64,000 nt of DNA, taken from assembly GCF_007829035.1 (NCBI RefSeq), contig NZ_VIVQ01000001.1:1922001-1986000 (forward strand), written 5' to 3'. The notes below the pieces were generated by a model. The model ran no database searches. It worked only from the letters and a program-made list of their open reading frames with translations, and was not told where the DNA came from. Each line of letters begins with the position of its first letter. Positions within the stretch are counted from its first letter, which is position 1. The position numbers were made by a program, and so were the translations under genes. This stretch comes from Rudaeicoccus suwonensis. Lineage in GTDB: Bacteria; Actinomycetota; Actinomycetes; Actinomycetales; Dermatophilaceae. This document shows, one piece after another, positions 42,415-50,840 of the stretch.

Positions 42415-42700
42415 TGTGACCTCCCACAATCTCCACGCCACCACCACGCGGCCGCGTGCTACGAGTCGATCCGACCGTGGGGCTTTCGTCCCAGGATATG
42501 TCGCTCCGTTGGGGAGCGGAAGTCGCGGCGGAGACTCCGGACCCGAGGGCCGGACCGGGCAACATCTGGAACGTCGTCACCATCGATAGAACCAACGATT
42601 CATCGGTGAATGCGCACAGCCTAAACACCTGAACGCCTCCGTGTGTGGACAAGGCCGAAAGTTCATCAGCACACCCGTCGTACCGGCCGACCGCGCGGCT

Positions 42701-43144
42701 TCAGCAGCGGCCGGTGGGAGCCACACACGCAGTGAACGACTCCATCATCGGCAGACCCAGATGGGCCAGGACGAGTTCGAGGAAGGTCTCGACCTGGCGG
42801 ACCAGATCGTCGGCCTCACGGGTACTCACATGGCGCGCACCACGCTCGATCTCCGCGCGGATGGCCGCCGTCCCGGTGAAGAAATCCGCCCACTCCGACA
42901 GGTCGGGCGCGACGGCGGGCAGGGTGGCCCACACATTCCGCGGAGCCGATCGGCGCGCGCCGGGCGCCGCGCCCGCGAGCAACGCTCCGCCGGCCCGCAG
43001 TGCCGCCAGATGCGCCAACTGGAAGCGGTCGTCCGCAGTGGAGGCATGGCACGCGAGCAACAGACCCGTGCGGGTGCGATCGACAAGCTCCAGAGCCGCG
43101 GTCGCGACGGCGGGAACGGGTGCGGACGGGATGACTACGGCCAT
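42701..43144 (-). CDS. SAV_6107-family HEPN domain protein under a probable SOS box
   Basis: 147 residues, mostly helical. DRFQLAHLAALRA contains R-x4-H, the motif of RNA-cleaving HEPN domains; whether this protein cuts RNA is unknown. ATG at 43144 with GCAGGAG upstream is the natural start. A LexA-type box overlaps its promoter spacer. In other actinobacteria this gene lies near DNA polymerase IV and DUF3040, so a DNA-damage connection is plausible. It is followed by DUF3040 after a 286-bp gap. Confidence 0.82.
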   Translation of the reverse strand: MAVVIPSAPVPAVATAALELVDRTRTGLLLACHASTADDRFQLAHLAALRAGGALLAGAAPGARRSAPRNVWATLPAVAPDLSEWADFFTGTAAIRAEIERGARHVSTREADDLVRQVETFLELVLAHLGLPMMESFTACVAPTGRC

Positions 43145-43182
43145 GAGCGACTCCTGCGGGTGCGTCGGACTGCATCGAAATA

Positions 43183-43198
43183 ACGAACATGTGTTCGA
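43183..43198. promoter_or_regulatory. LexA/SOS box in the promoter of the HEPN gene
   Basis: CGAACATGTGTTCG (43184-43197) fits the actinobacterial and Bacillus consensus CGAAC-N4-GTTCG exactly; with flanks it matches the mycobacterial TCGAACN4GTTCGA at 11 of 12 positions. Read leftward it lies between a -35-like TTGGAA and a -10-like GTTATT with 17-bp spacing, 40 bp before the ATG. LexA bound here would block polymerase. Confidence 0.72.
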
Positions 43199-43246
43199 TA
43201 GTTCCAACTCTAGTACCGCACGCCGACAGCCACCTCTGGCCACGCC

Positions 43247-44149
43247 TCAGACGGCGGGCACGTGCAGGTTGTCGAAGACCTCGATCGTCGCCGTGGATTT
43301 GTTCATCGTGATGAAATGCAACCCAGGGGCGCCCTCGCGCAGCAACCGCGACGCATGCTCGGTGCAGATGGCGATGCCCACCTCCCGCACCGCCGCGGCA
43401 TCGTCGCCGACCGCGTCGATGCGGCGCACGACATCAGCCGCAACCGGCTGACCGTTGAGCTCGGTCAACCGCTGCAACTGGCCCGCGGCCGTCACGGGCA
43501 GCAGTCCGGGGATGATCGGCATCGCGCAGCCTCGGCGGTCGACGAGATCCCGCAGCCGCAGATAGGCATCGACATCGGTCACCATCTGGGTGATCGCGAA
43601 CTCCGCGCCGGCGTCGGCCTTGCGCACGAGCACATCGGCGTCCATCTCAAGATCCACCGACTCCGGATGCCGGTCCGGAAAGGCCGCGACGCCTACCGTG
43701 AAGTCACCCAGCGACTGCACCAGATGGACCAGTTTGTCAGCGTGATCCAGGCCCTCCGGATGAGCCGTCCACACGCCCCCGGGGCCGCCGGGCGGATCCC
43801 CGCGCAGTGCCAGCACATTGCGTATGCCGACCGCGGCGTACTCCCCCACGATCTGCCGCAACTGAGCCACCGATGAACCCACACAGGTCAGATGGGCCAT
43901 CGTCGTCAGCGTGGTCTCCTGCTCGATGCGACCGGTGATCCGGATCGTGCGGTCACGAGTCGACCCGCCTGCGCCATACGTGACGGACACGAAGGTCGGG
44001 CTGAGCCGCTCAAGGCGCCGGATCGAGTCCCAGAGCAGGTCCTCGCCCTTCTCCGAGCGCGGCGGCATGAACTCGAAGCTGAAACTGGGACCATCGTCGG
44101 CGAGCAGCTCGGGAATGGTGCGGCGCGGGCCTCGAGACGGGGTCGACAT
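43247..44149 (-). CDS. metF: 5,10-methylenetetrahydrofolate reductase
   Basis: 300 residues, FAD-binding TIM barrel. It reduces methylene-THF to methyl-THF for methionine synthesis. Motifs: FSFEFMPPRSEKGE, VSVTYGAGGSTRDRT, HLTCVG, NVLALRGDPPGG and GAEFAITQMVTD. The ATG at 44149 follows TAGGAT by seven bases, so the mRNA may be leaderless. It is divergent from the GGPP synthase gene. A much longer open frame upstream (to 44851) only runs antisense to that gene. Confidence 0.95.
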   Translation of the reverse strand: MSTPSRGPRRTIPELLADDGPSFSFEFMPPRSEKGEDLLWDSIRRLERLSPTFVSVTYGAGGSTRDRTIRITGRIEQETTLTTMAHLTCVGSSVAQLRQIVGEYAAVGIRNVLALRGDPPGGPGGVWTAHPEGLDHADKLVHLVQSLGDFTVGVAAFPDRHPESVDLEMDADVLVRKADAGAEFAITQMVTDVDAYLRLRDLVDRRGCAMPIIPGLLPVTAAGQLQRLTELNGQPVAADVVRRIDAVGDDAAAVREVGIAICTEHASRLLREGAPGLHFITMNKSTATIEVFDNLHVPAV

Positions 44150-44218
44150 GCCGGTGATCCTAATTGCCGCCGAGGCAACTAGGCTCGGCTGAACACCATT
44201 CGGAAAGGACCACCGTTC

Positions 44219-45298
44219 GTGTCTGCCCTGGATATCGACGACCTGCGGGTTCGCGTGCAGAGCGTCCTTGACGCCGAGCGTGAGATCCAGCGCGCAGTCC
44301 TCGCCCCCCTCGGCGACGAGATGGACGACCTTCTCGGCTGCGTGTTCGACCTGCTCAGTGGTGGCAAGCGGCTGCGCGCGGGCTTCTTCTACTGGGGCTA
44401 TCGCGCGTTCGGTCGCGACAGTTCTGACGCGCTCGTCCGCGCCGCCACGTCGCTGGAGGTCTTCCAGGCGGCTGCGCTGCTGCACGACGACGTGATGGAC
44501 GACTCCGACGTACGTCGCGGAATGCCCGCCGCGCACCGGCGTCTGGCGCAGGTGCACCGCGAGCGTCATCTGGCCGGCGACTCCGACCGGTTCGGGCAGG
44601 CAGGCGCCATCCTCGCCGGAGATCTGTGCCTGAACTGGACCGACGAGATCTACACGACCAGCGGTCTGCCCGATGACGAACTCGCCCGCGGGCGAAAGGT
44701 GTTCAACACCATGCGAACCCAGTTGATGGGTGGGCAGTACCTCGACGTCGTCGAGTCCGCTCAGACCTGGAGGGGTGCCTCCCACGAGGAGCGTGTGGCA
44801 CGCGCGCGTGCCGTCATCCGCTTCAAGAGCGCCAAGTACACCGTCGAGCAACCGGTGCTCATCGGCGCGTCCTGTGCCGGCGCGGACGACGCGAGCCTCG
44901 CCGCGCTGTCGGCATACGGTCTCGCGCTCGGCGAGGCATTCCAGCTGCGCGACGACCTGCTCGGAGTCTTCGGCGACCCGGAGGCCACCGGCAAGCCCGC
45001 CGGCGACGACCTGCGCGAAGGCAAGCGCACGGTGCTGATCGCCTACCTGCTGGAGTCGGCGACACCGGGTGAAGCGGAGCGTTTCGCAACGGTCTTCGGT
45101 CGTCCGGACATCGCCCCGCTCGACCTCGACTGGTTACGTGACCTGTGTGTCAGAACCGGTGCGGTCGACCGTGTGGAAAAACTCATCAGCAGCACGGCCG
45201 ATGCCGCCAGGATCGCCCTCGAGGACGCACGTGTCACACCGCTGGGTCGGCAGGTGCTGACCGAACTCGTCGACATCTCGACGGCGCGCACCTCCTGA
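44219..45298 (+). CDS. polyprenyl diphosphate synthase, probably geranylgeranyl diphosphate synthase
   Basis: 359 residues. It condenses IPP with allylic diphosphates. The first Asp-rich motif LLHDDVMDDSDVRRG and second QLRDDLLGVFGD are intact, as is GGKRLRAG. Size and placement match the IdsA2/CrtE type (Rv2173-like) making the C20 precursor of carotenoids; chain length cannot be proved. GTG at 44219 follows AAAGGA. TAGGCT at 44179 is a possible -10 for a leadered message. The lycopene cyclase halves are convergent immediately downstream. Confidence 0.9.
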   Translation: MSALDIDDLRVRVQSVLDAEREIQRAVLAPLGDEMDDLLGCVFDLLSGGKRLRAGFFYWGYRAFGRDSSDALVRAATSLEVFQAAALLHDDVMDDSDVRRGMPAAHRRLAQVHRERHLAGDSDRFGQAGAILAGDLCLNWTDEIYTTSGLPDDELARGRKVFNTMRTQLMGGQYLDVVESAQTWRGASHEERVARARAVIRFKSAKYTVEQPVLIGASCAGADDASLAALSAYGLALGEAFQLRDDLLGVFGDPEATGKPAGDDLREGKRTVLIAYLLESATPGEAERFATVFGRPDIAPLDLDWLRDLCVRTGAVDRVEKLISSTADAARIALEDARVTPLGRQVLTELVDISTARTS

Positions 45299-45320
45299 GC
45301 ACGGCTACTTCCGGGCGCCA

Positions 45321-45656
45321 CTACTCCTCAGTTGCGCCGAGCCGACGATTCCACCAGCACCACCACGCGACGCTCGCCAGCGCCAGGGCGAATCCGAAGC
45401 CAAGATCCTCGACCGGCGCGAAGACCAGCCGGCCGTCGCCGATGAAGCGCACCTGACCCGACCCGATGATCGCTCGCGGGTCGTAGGTCACGATGCGGCG
45501 CCCGGTGAGCCAACCATTGGTCACCAGCTGGAAGACCAGCACGATCGCGTATGCCGACCACCAGCGCCGGGTTGCGGTCACCCGGGTGCGCAACACCACC
45601 CAGTCCATGCACAGCGCCACGACAACGGCGAGTGCCGCAAGAGCGGTGTAACTCAC
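45321..45656 (-). CDS. lycopene cyclase half, CrtYd/CrtYf type
   Basis: 111 residues with three membrane segments. It is one subunit of the heterodimeric lycopene cyclase of actinobacteria. Conserved features include the Asp of MDWVVLRTRV, LVTNGWLTGRRIVTYD and PVEDLGFGFAL. Its ATG overlaps the stop of the other half by four bases. The pair cyclises lycopene; whether the product carries beta or epsilon rings cannot be told. crtB and crtI are not in the window. Confidence 0.85.
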   Translation of the reverse strand: MSYTALAALAVVVALCMDWVVLRTRVTATRRWWSAYAIVLVFQLVTNGWLTGRRIVTYDPRAIIGSGQVRFIGDGRLVFAPVEDLGFGFALALASVAWWCWWNRRLGATEE

Positions 45657-45973
45657 CGCTGCCTGCGCCGCCGGCTGATCTCACCGACGGTCGAGTATGT
45701 CGCGATCGCTGCGAACGGGATCACCACGAAGAAGCACCACTCCTCCACCGGGAGCCCGAGCAAGCGCATCGGCAGCGTCTGGCCGGCCGCGAAGTGCCAC
45801 TGGCCGTTTCGGGCGGCGATCACATCCCAGATCACGAACGGCACTGCGGCACAGGCGATCGCGAGAGCCAGCCGGCGGATCCGTTTCAGGCTGCGCACCT
45901 TGAAGACAAACCCCAGCGGCACGGTCCCGGCGAGGCAGAAGACCAGCATCGCGACATACGACAGGTGCCGCAC
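45653..45973 (-). CDS. lycopene cyclase half, CrtYc/CrtYe type
   Basis: 106 residues with three membrane segments; the partner of the overlapping gene. Typical are WDVIAARNGQWHFA and LPVEEWCFFVVIP, the latter a hallmark of CrtYc-like proteins. Eight bases separate its start from the Rv2175c-like stop, so the three leftward genes may be one unit. Confidence 0.87.
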   Translation of the reverse strand: MRHLSYVAMLVFCLAGTVPLGFVFKVRSLKRIRRLALAIACAAVPFVIWDVIAARNGQWHFAAGQTLPMRLLGLPVEEWCFFVVIPFAAIATYSTVGEISRRRRQR

Positions 45974-45981
45974 GGTCAGGC

Positions 45982-46341
45982 CTAGAACGCCAGCTCGGCG
46001 GCCCTCTTACGCACCTCGGCCTTGCGATGGGCCTGCAGCATCGTGATGGGCGAACCGACGATCGGCAGCGTTTCGTCCGGGGTGAACAACCACAGCAGAG
46101 CGTCGTCGTCGCTCAGATGCGCGTCGCGCAGAACGGTGATCGTGCCTTCCAGACCGGGCAGGAAGTGGTCGTCCTCGACGAAGTCCGCGGGGATGCAACG
46201 GGCGAGGTTGGGGCCGACCCGCGCCGACAGGACGACGCCTTCCTCGACGAGTTTGCGAGCCTGTCGCTGAGGCAGGCCGAGGCGGTCGCCCAGCTCGGGG
46301 ATCGACAACCACGCACCGACCAGGTCTTCGATGGAACTCAC
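45982..46341 (-). CDS. Rv2175c-family DNA-binding protein
   Basis: 119 residues. SIPELGDRLGLPQRQARKLVEEGVVLSAR is a winged/HTH segment (about 13-42), followed by the family C-terminal domain (PITMLQAHRKAEVRKRAAELAF). In M. tuberculosis Rv2175c binds DNA and is phosphorylated by the neighbouring kinase PknL; here the PASTA kinase gene lies 1.1 kb away. GTG at 46341 with TACACT (plus 46349-46354) seven bases upstream suggests a leaderless message. Confidence 0.9.
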   Translation of the reverse strand: MSSIEDLVGAWLSIPELGDRLGLPQRQARKLVEEGVVLSARVGPNLARCIPADFVEDDHFLPGLEGTITVLRDAHLSDDDALLWLFTPDETLPIVGSPITMLQAHRKAEVRKRAAELAF

Positions 46342-46366
46342 CCGGGGCAGTGTAGTTACCGCGCAT

Positions 46367-46456
46367 GGCACGCGCGCACCGCGCGGGGTTCGTCCCGCTC
46401 GCGCAGCCGGCTCGACTCCGGAGTGGGCACGCGCGCGCCGCGCGGTTCGTCGCCCG
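46367..46456 (+). repeat. two imperfect GC-rich direct repeats upstream of LysM gene
   Basis: GGCACGCGCGCACCGCGCGG at 46367 and GGCACGCGCGCGCCGCGCGG at 46426, each followed by a TTCGTC block, 59 bp apart. They lie in the gap between the Rv2175c-like and LysM genes. Purpose unknown. Confidence 0.55.
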
Positions 46457-46551
46457 ATTGCCACCATCGCGACTCGCATGTCCGCTAGGTTTTCAATAAA
46501 GTCTCAGCTTTCCCAACTGTCACACCGCTTGCAGCCTCCAAGGAGTCGTCC

Positions 46552-47352
46552 ATGGCTTTGATCGCCACCGCACCCCCCGCGGCAGCACCTGTGCACGCGC
46601 TTCATGCAACATCTCGGAAGAAGCCGGCGAAGGCCAAGAAGCCCTCAACGCACTCACCCCGCCGTAGCACCGCCACCGGCAAACGTCAGGTCCGGACGTC
46701 CAGCACGTATGTCGTCCGCCCCGGCGACACCCTGACCTCGATCGCAGCGTCACATCACGTCGGTATCGCGGCGCTGATGAAGGCGAACCACATCGGCAAC
46801 CCAAACTACATCCAGGCGGGGGCGCGGCTGGTCATGCCTGGTCAGGTCGGATCGGCGCCCACCCGCTCGACAAAGACCACCGCCCGCAAGAAGCCGCTCG
46901 GCGCGCCCCGGCTGAGCACCTCACGCGCGGCCAACGAGGCGGCTCTTGCAGCCCGTCCCGCACCCAGCCGCTCGCAGGCCAAATCGCTGATCGAGCACAC
47001 CGCACGGCGCTACGGCGTCAACACCAAGCTGGCCCTCGGCATCGCCTGGCAGGAGTCCGGCTGGAACCAACGAGCGGTGTCGTCGTGCAATGCGATCGGC
47101 ATCATGCAGGTCATGCCGCAGTCCGGAACCTGGGCTTCGGATTTGGTCGGCCGGCGGCTGAACATCATGGAGGCACAAGACAACGTCACCGCCGGAGTGG
47201 CCATCCTGCGGTATCTCACCAGCAACTCGTCGAACCTGGACGAGGCCATCGGCGCCTACTACCAGGGCCTGGCAGGAATCCGGGCACACGGGCCGTATGC
47301 GGACACCAAGGCATACGTCCGTAACGTCAAAGCGATCATGGCCAGGCAATAG
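46552..47352 (+). CDS. LysM and lytic-transglycosylase (SLT) domain protein, probably exported
   Basis: 266 residues. A short hydrophobic, uncharged leader (MALIATAPPAAAPVHA) precedes a basic linker; LysM (about 52-95, VVRPGDTLTSIAASHHVG) binds peptidoglycan; the SLT domain (about 140-262) includes AWQESGWNQRAVSSCNAIGIMQVMP with the catalytic Glu. It likely cuts glycan strands in the wall. AAGGAG six bases before the ATG is clear, and no other start lies before an in-frame stop, although the leader is atypical as a signal peptide. It separates the Rv2175c-like gene from the kinase. Confidence 0.85.
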   Translation: MALIATAPPAAAPVHALHATSRKKPAKAKKPSTHSPRRSTATGKRQVRTSSTYVVRPGDTLTSIAASHHVGIAALMKANHIGNPNYIQAGARLVMPGQVGSAPTRSTKTTARKKPLGAPRLSTSRAANEAALAARPAPSRSQAKSLIEHTARRYGVNTKLALGIAWQESGWNQRAVSSCNAIGIMQVMPQSGTWASDLVGRRLNIMEAQDNVTAGVAILRYLTSNSSNLDEAIGAYYQGLAGIRAHGPYADTKAYVRNVKAIMARQ

Positions 47353-47425
47353 TCCTCACGAGTCCGACAGGCATGCTTCGGCCTGCCTCAGTCATCGCCG
47401 CGTATCGGCTCCGTAGGATCTGAGC

Positions 47426-49294
47426 GTGTCAACAACTGCACCTTCCCTGGTCGGCCGCACCGTCGACCGGCGATATGTGGTGCGCGGACACATCGCCGAC
47501 GGCGGCATGGGTTCGGTGTATGTCGCTCTCGACCAGCGCCTCGACCGTGAGGTGGCGCTGAAGATCATGCGCGCGGATCTCGCGCGCGACGAGGCCTTCG
47601 TCGAGCGGTTCCGACGCGAGGCGCGTTCTGCGGCGCGGCTGAATCACCCCAATGTCGTGGCCGTCACCGACCAGGGCCAGGACAAGAATCACGTCTTCCT
47701 GGCGATGGAACTCGTCCGCGGTCGCACCCTGCGAGACGTGATCAGGGATGACGCGCCGCTCCCCCTGCGTCAGTCCCTCGACATCGTCGACGGCATTCTG
47801 CAGGCTCTCAGCGCCGCGCACCGAGCGGGCCTGGTGCACCGCGACATCAAGCCGGAGAACGTCATCATCGGAGACAGCGGCGTCAAGGTCGCCGACTTCG
47901 GACTCGCGCGAGCGGTCACCACCGAGACGTTGACGACCGACAACGACGTCCTGCTCGGCACCGCCGCCTACCTGTCGCCGGAGCAGGTGGAGTTCGGCCG
48001 GGCGGATGAGCGCAGCGACGTCTACTCCACCGGCCTGCTGCTGTTCGAGTTGCTCACCGGCGAAAAGGCCTTCCCCGGCGATGTGCCCATCCACGTCGCC
48101 TACCAGCACGTGCACGGCAGTATGCCGATCGCCTCGGACGCGGTGCCCACGGTTCCGCCGCAGATCGACGAACTCATTGCGCGGGCGACGTCCCGCAACC
48201 CTGAGGACCGACCCGAGAACGCCACCGCCTTCCTGCAGGAGTTGCGGCATACCCGAACGCTGTTGGACCCCGATGCGATGGACACCGCGCCTGCCGCGGC
48301 GGTCGCAGTCGCGGGTGACCCCAATCGCACCGATCCGCTGGGCGCCGGCTCGACGCGGCAACTGCGCCGCGCCGAATTGCCTGTCGTCGAAGCACCACCG
48401 CGACGGCGACGTAACCGGCTCGTACTGATGGTGCTGGCCGTCATCGTCGTCCTGGGCGCCCTCGGCGGCTGGTTGTTCACGGCTGGTCCGCTGGGCTCGG
48501 TGACCATGCCACGCGTCGTCGGTATGTCGCAAAGCGCTGCCACCACTCGCGTCCACCATGCCGGCTTGGGGACGCGCATCGAGCAGATCTTCAGCGAGAA
48601 CATCCCTGTCGGCACCGTGGTGTCGACCAGCCCCAAAGCAGGTGGCAGCGCACGCCGCGACTCTGACGCCGTGCTGCGCATCTCCAAGGGACCCCTACGG
48701 TTCACGGTGCCGTCCGTCGTGCTGCGCCCGCAAGCCGATGCGACGGCCGCCATCAAGGCGGCCGGCCTGAGCCTGGGATCGGTGACCCAGGCCTACAGCG
48801 ACACGGTGCCGTCCGGACAGGTCATCAGCACTGATCCGGCGGCGGGCACATCCCAGAAACCGGGCACAGCAGTTGATGTCGTCGTCAGCAAAGGTAAGCA
48901 GCCGATCGCCATCCCGAACGTCACCAACCAGACCAAGGCTGCGGCGCAGACCACCCTGACCGGACTCGGGCTCAACGTGAGCTTCGCCGCAGACCAGAAC
49001 AGTTCCACAGTGCCGTCCGGGGAGGTCATCAGTGAGAGCCCGGGCCAGGGCGGCACGGCATACAAGGGGGACACGATCACCCTCACGATCTCCAAGGGCC
49101 CGGTGATGGTCACCGTGCCGAAGGTGATCGGCGACTCCTCAAGTGCCGCGAAGAAAGCGCTGGAAGCTGCCGGCTTCAAGGTGAAGGTCAACTACCCGTT
49201 GTTGATCCCGGTGTTGTTCGTCGTGCAGGGCCAGTCGGTCAGCGGCGGATCCCAGGCGCCACAGGGCAGCACCATCACCATCGACGTGGTCTGA
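47426..49294 (+). CDS. pknL: PASTA-domain Ser/Thr protein kinase, PknL-like
   Basis: 622 residues. Kinase domain (about 10-275): GGMGSVYVA loop, VALKIM lysine, HRDIKPENV catalytic loop, DFGLA and SPEQ. A basic stretch RRRRN leads to a membrane segment (about 333-353), then four extracytoplasmic PASTA repeats (about 360-622) that should sense peptidoglycan fragments or lipid II. The conserved order with Rv2175c-like, DAHP synthase and acyltransferase supports PknL identity. GTG at 47426 is six bases after TAGGAT, pointing to a leaderless message. Confidence 0.92.
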   Translation: MSTTAPSLVGRTVDRRYVVRGHIADGGMGSVYVALDQRLDREVALKIMRADLARDEAFVERFRREARSAARLNHPNVVAVTDQGQDKNHVFLAMELVRGRTLRDVIRDDAPLPLRQSLDIVDGILQALSAAHRAGLVHRDIKPENVIIGDSGVKVADFGLARAVTTETLTTDNDVLLGTAAYLSPEQVEFGRADERSDVYSTGLLLFELLTGEKAFPGDVPIHVAYQHVHGSMPIASDAVPTVPPQIDELIARATSRNPEDRPENATAFLQELRHTRTLLDPDAMDTAPAAAVAVAGDPNRTDPLGAGSTRQLRRAELPVVEAPPRRRRNRLVLMVLAVIVVLGALGGWLFTAGPLGSVTMPRVVGMSQSAATTRVHHAGLGTRIEQIFSENIPVGTVVSTSPKAGGSARRDSDAVLRISKGPLRFTVPSVVLRPQADATAAIKAAGLSLGSVTQAYSDTVPSGQVISTDPAAGTSQKPGTAVDVVVSKGKQPIAIPNVTNQTKAAAQTTLTGLGLNVSFAADQNSSTVPSGEVISESPGQGGTAYKGDTITLTISKGPVMVTVPKVIGDSSSAAKKALEAAGFKVKVNYPLLIPVLFVVQGQSVSGGSQAPQGSTITIDVV

Positions 49295-49391
49295 CAGCTC
49301 GACGGGCCAGGCGACCATTGACCGCACGCCGATCAGACGGCGATCCGGCCGCCAGGCGAAGCTGCCGACCCAATGACGTGGCCGCCGATGA

Positions 49392-50777
49392 TCAGACGCG
49401 CGACCGGCGCGACAGCATCTCGGCCACCAGGAATGCCATCTCCAGGCTCTGCTGGTGGTTCAGCCGCGGGTCGCACGCCGTCTCGTAGCGCTTCTCGAGA
49501 TCCGCGTCCAGGATCTTCTCCGAACCGCCGAGGCACTCCGTCACATCGTTGCCGGTGAGTTCGACATGCACGCCACCCGGCACCGTGCCCAACCCTTCGT
49601 GCACCTCGAAGAAGCCCTGCACCTCGTCGATGATCGCGTCGAACTCGCGTGTCTTGTATCCCGACGGGGCTTCGAAGGTGTTGCCGTGCATCGGATCGCA
49701 CACCCACACGACCTTGGCACCAGAGTCGGTGACACGCTGCACGATCGACGGCAGCGCGTCACGCACCGTGCCGGCGCCCATGCGGGTGATGAACGTCAGC
49801 CTGCCGGGCTCGCGCTCGGGGTCGAGGATGTCGATGAGCCGCAGGACCTCGTCGGGGTCGGCTGTCGGGCCCAGCTTGACGCCGATGGGGTTCTTGATGC
49901 GGGCAGCGAAATCGACGTGCGCGCCGTCCAGTTGCCGGGTGCGTTCCCCCACCCACACGAAGTGGCCGGAGACGGCGTAGCGATCGCCGGTGCGTGAGTC
50001 GATGCGGGTCAAGGGCTGCTCGTAGTCCAGCAGCAGCGCCTCGTGGCTGGCGAAGAACTCCACCGAACTCATCGGGCTCGAAGCGAAGTCGACGCCGCAG
50101 GCCAGCATGAATTTCATCGCCCGATCGATCTCGACGGCCATCGACTCGTAACGAGCGTATGCCGCATTGGCGATGAAACCGCGGTTCCACTCGTGCACGT
50201 GCCGCAGGTCGGCGAAACCGCCTGTGGTGAAGGCGCGCACGAGATTCAGCGTCGACGCAGCGGTGTGGTAGGCGCGCAGCAAACGCTGCGGGTCGGGCCG
50301 ACGCGCCTGCTCGTCGAACTCGAAGTCGTTGATGATGTCGCCTCGGTATGCCGGGAGCGTCGCCTCGCCACGCGTCTCGGTGTCCTTGCTGCGAGGCTTG
50401 GCGTACTGGCCCGCAAGACGGCCTAGTTTGACGACCGGCGTGCTCGCGCCATACGTGAGCACGGCGGCCATCTGCAGGATCGTCTTGACCCGGTCCCGGA
50501 TGTTGTCGGCGGTGGCCTCGGAGAAGCGTTCGGCGCAGTCGCCGCCCTGCAGCACGAATGCGTCGCCGACGGCGGCATCGGCGAGTCGGTCGCGAAGCAC
50601 GTCGCACTCGCCGGCGAACACCAGCGGCGGCGAGGCCGCGAGCTCTGCGCGCACCCGGGCGAGAGTGTCGACATCTGGCCAGGTCGGTTGCTGCATCGCG
50701 GGCAACGACGGCCAGTCCAGCTGCCCGCTCAAGAGTTGGGCAGGTTCTGAGGTGGCTGACATCGCGGTGAAACTCAC
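49392..50777 (-). CDS. aroG: 3-deoxy-7-phosphoheptulonate synthase, class II (DAHP synthase)
   Basis: 461 residues; first step of the shikimate pathway, joining PEP and erythrose 4-phosphate. Class II motifs: FVLQGGDCAERFSE, GRLAGQYAKPRS, CDPMHGNT and VHVELTGNDVTECLGG. GTG at 50777 lies six bases after TAAGCT (leaderless signal); the ATG at 50762 is the alternative. The gene is convergent with pknL; the 97-bp gap holds no clear terminator. Confidence 0.95.
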   Translation of the reverse strand: MSFTAMSATSEPAQLLSGQLDWPSLPAMQQPTWPDVDTLARVRAELAASPPLVFAGECDVLRDRLADAAVGDAFVLQGGDCAERFSEATADNIRDRVKTILQMAAVLTYGASTPVVKLGRLAGQYAKPRSKDTETRGEATLPAYRGDIINDFEFDEQARRPDPQRLLRAYHTAASTLNLVRAFTTGGFADLRHVHEWNRGFIANAAYARYESMAVEIDRAMKFMLACGVDFASSPMSSVEFFASHEALLLDYEQPLTRIDSRTGDRYAVSGHFVWVGERTRQLDGAHVDFAARIKNPIGVKLGPTADPDEVLRLIDILDPEREPGRLTFITRMGAGTVRDALPSIVQRVTDSGAKVVWVCDPMHGNTFEAPSGYKTREFDAIIDEVQGFFEVHEGLGTVPGGVHVELTGNDVTECLGGSEKILDADLEKRYETACDPRLNHQQSLEMAFLVAEMLSRRSRV

Positions 50778-50840
50778 GCGGCAAGCTTACGGTCCGGCAT
50801 GGCTGCGGCCCGTGCCGGTGTTCGCCAGATGGAATGCCCC

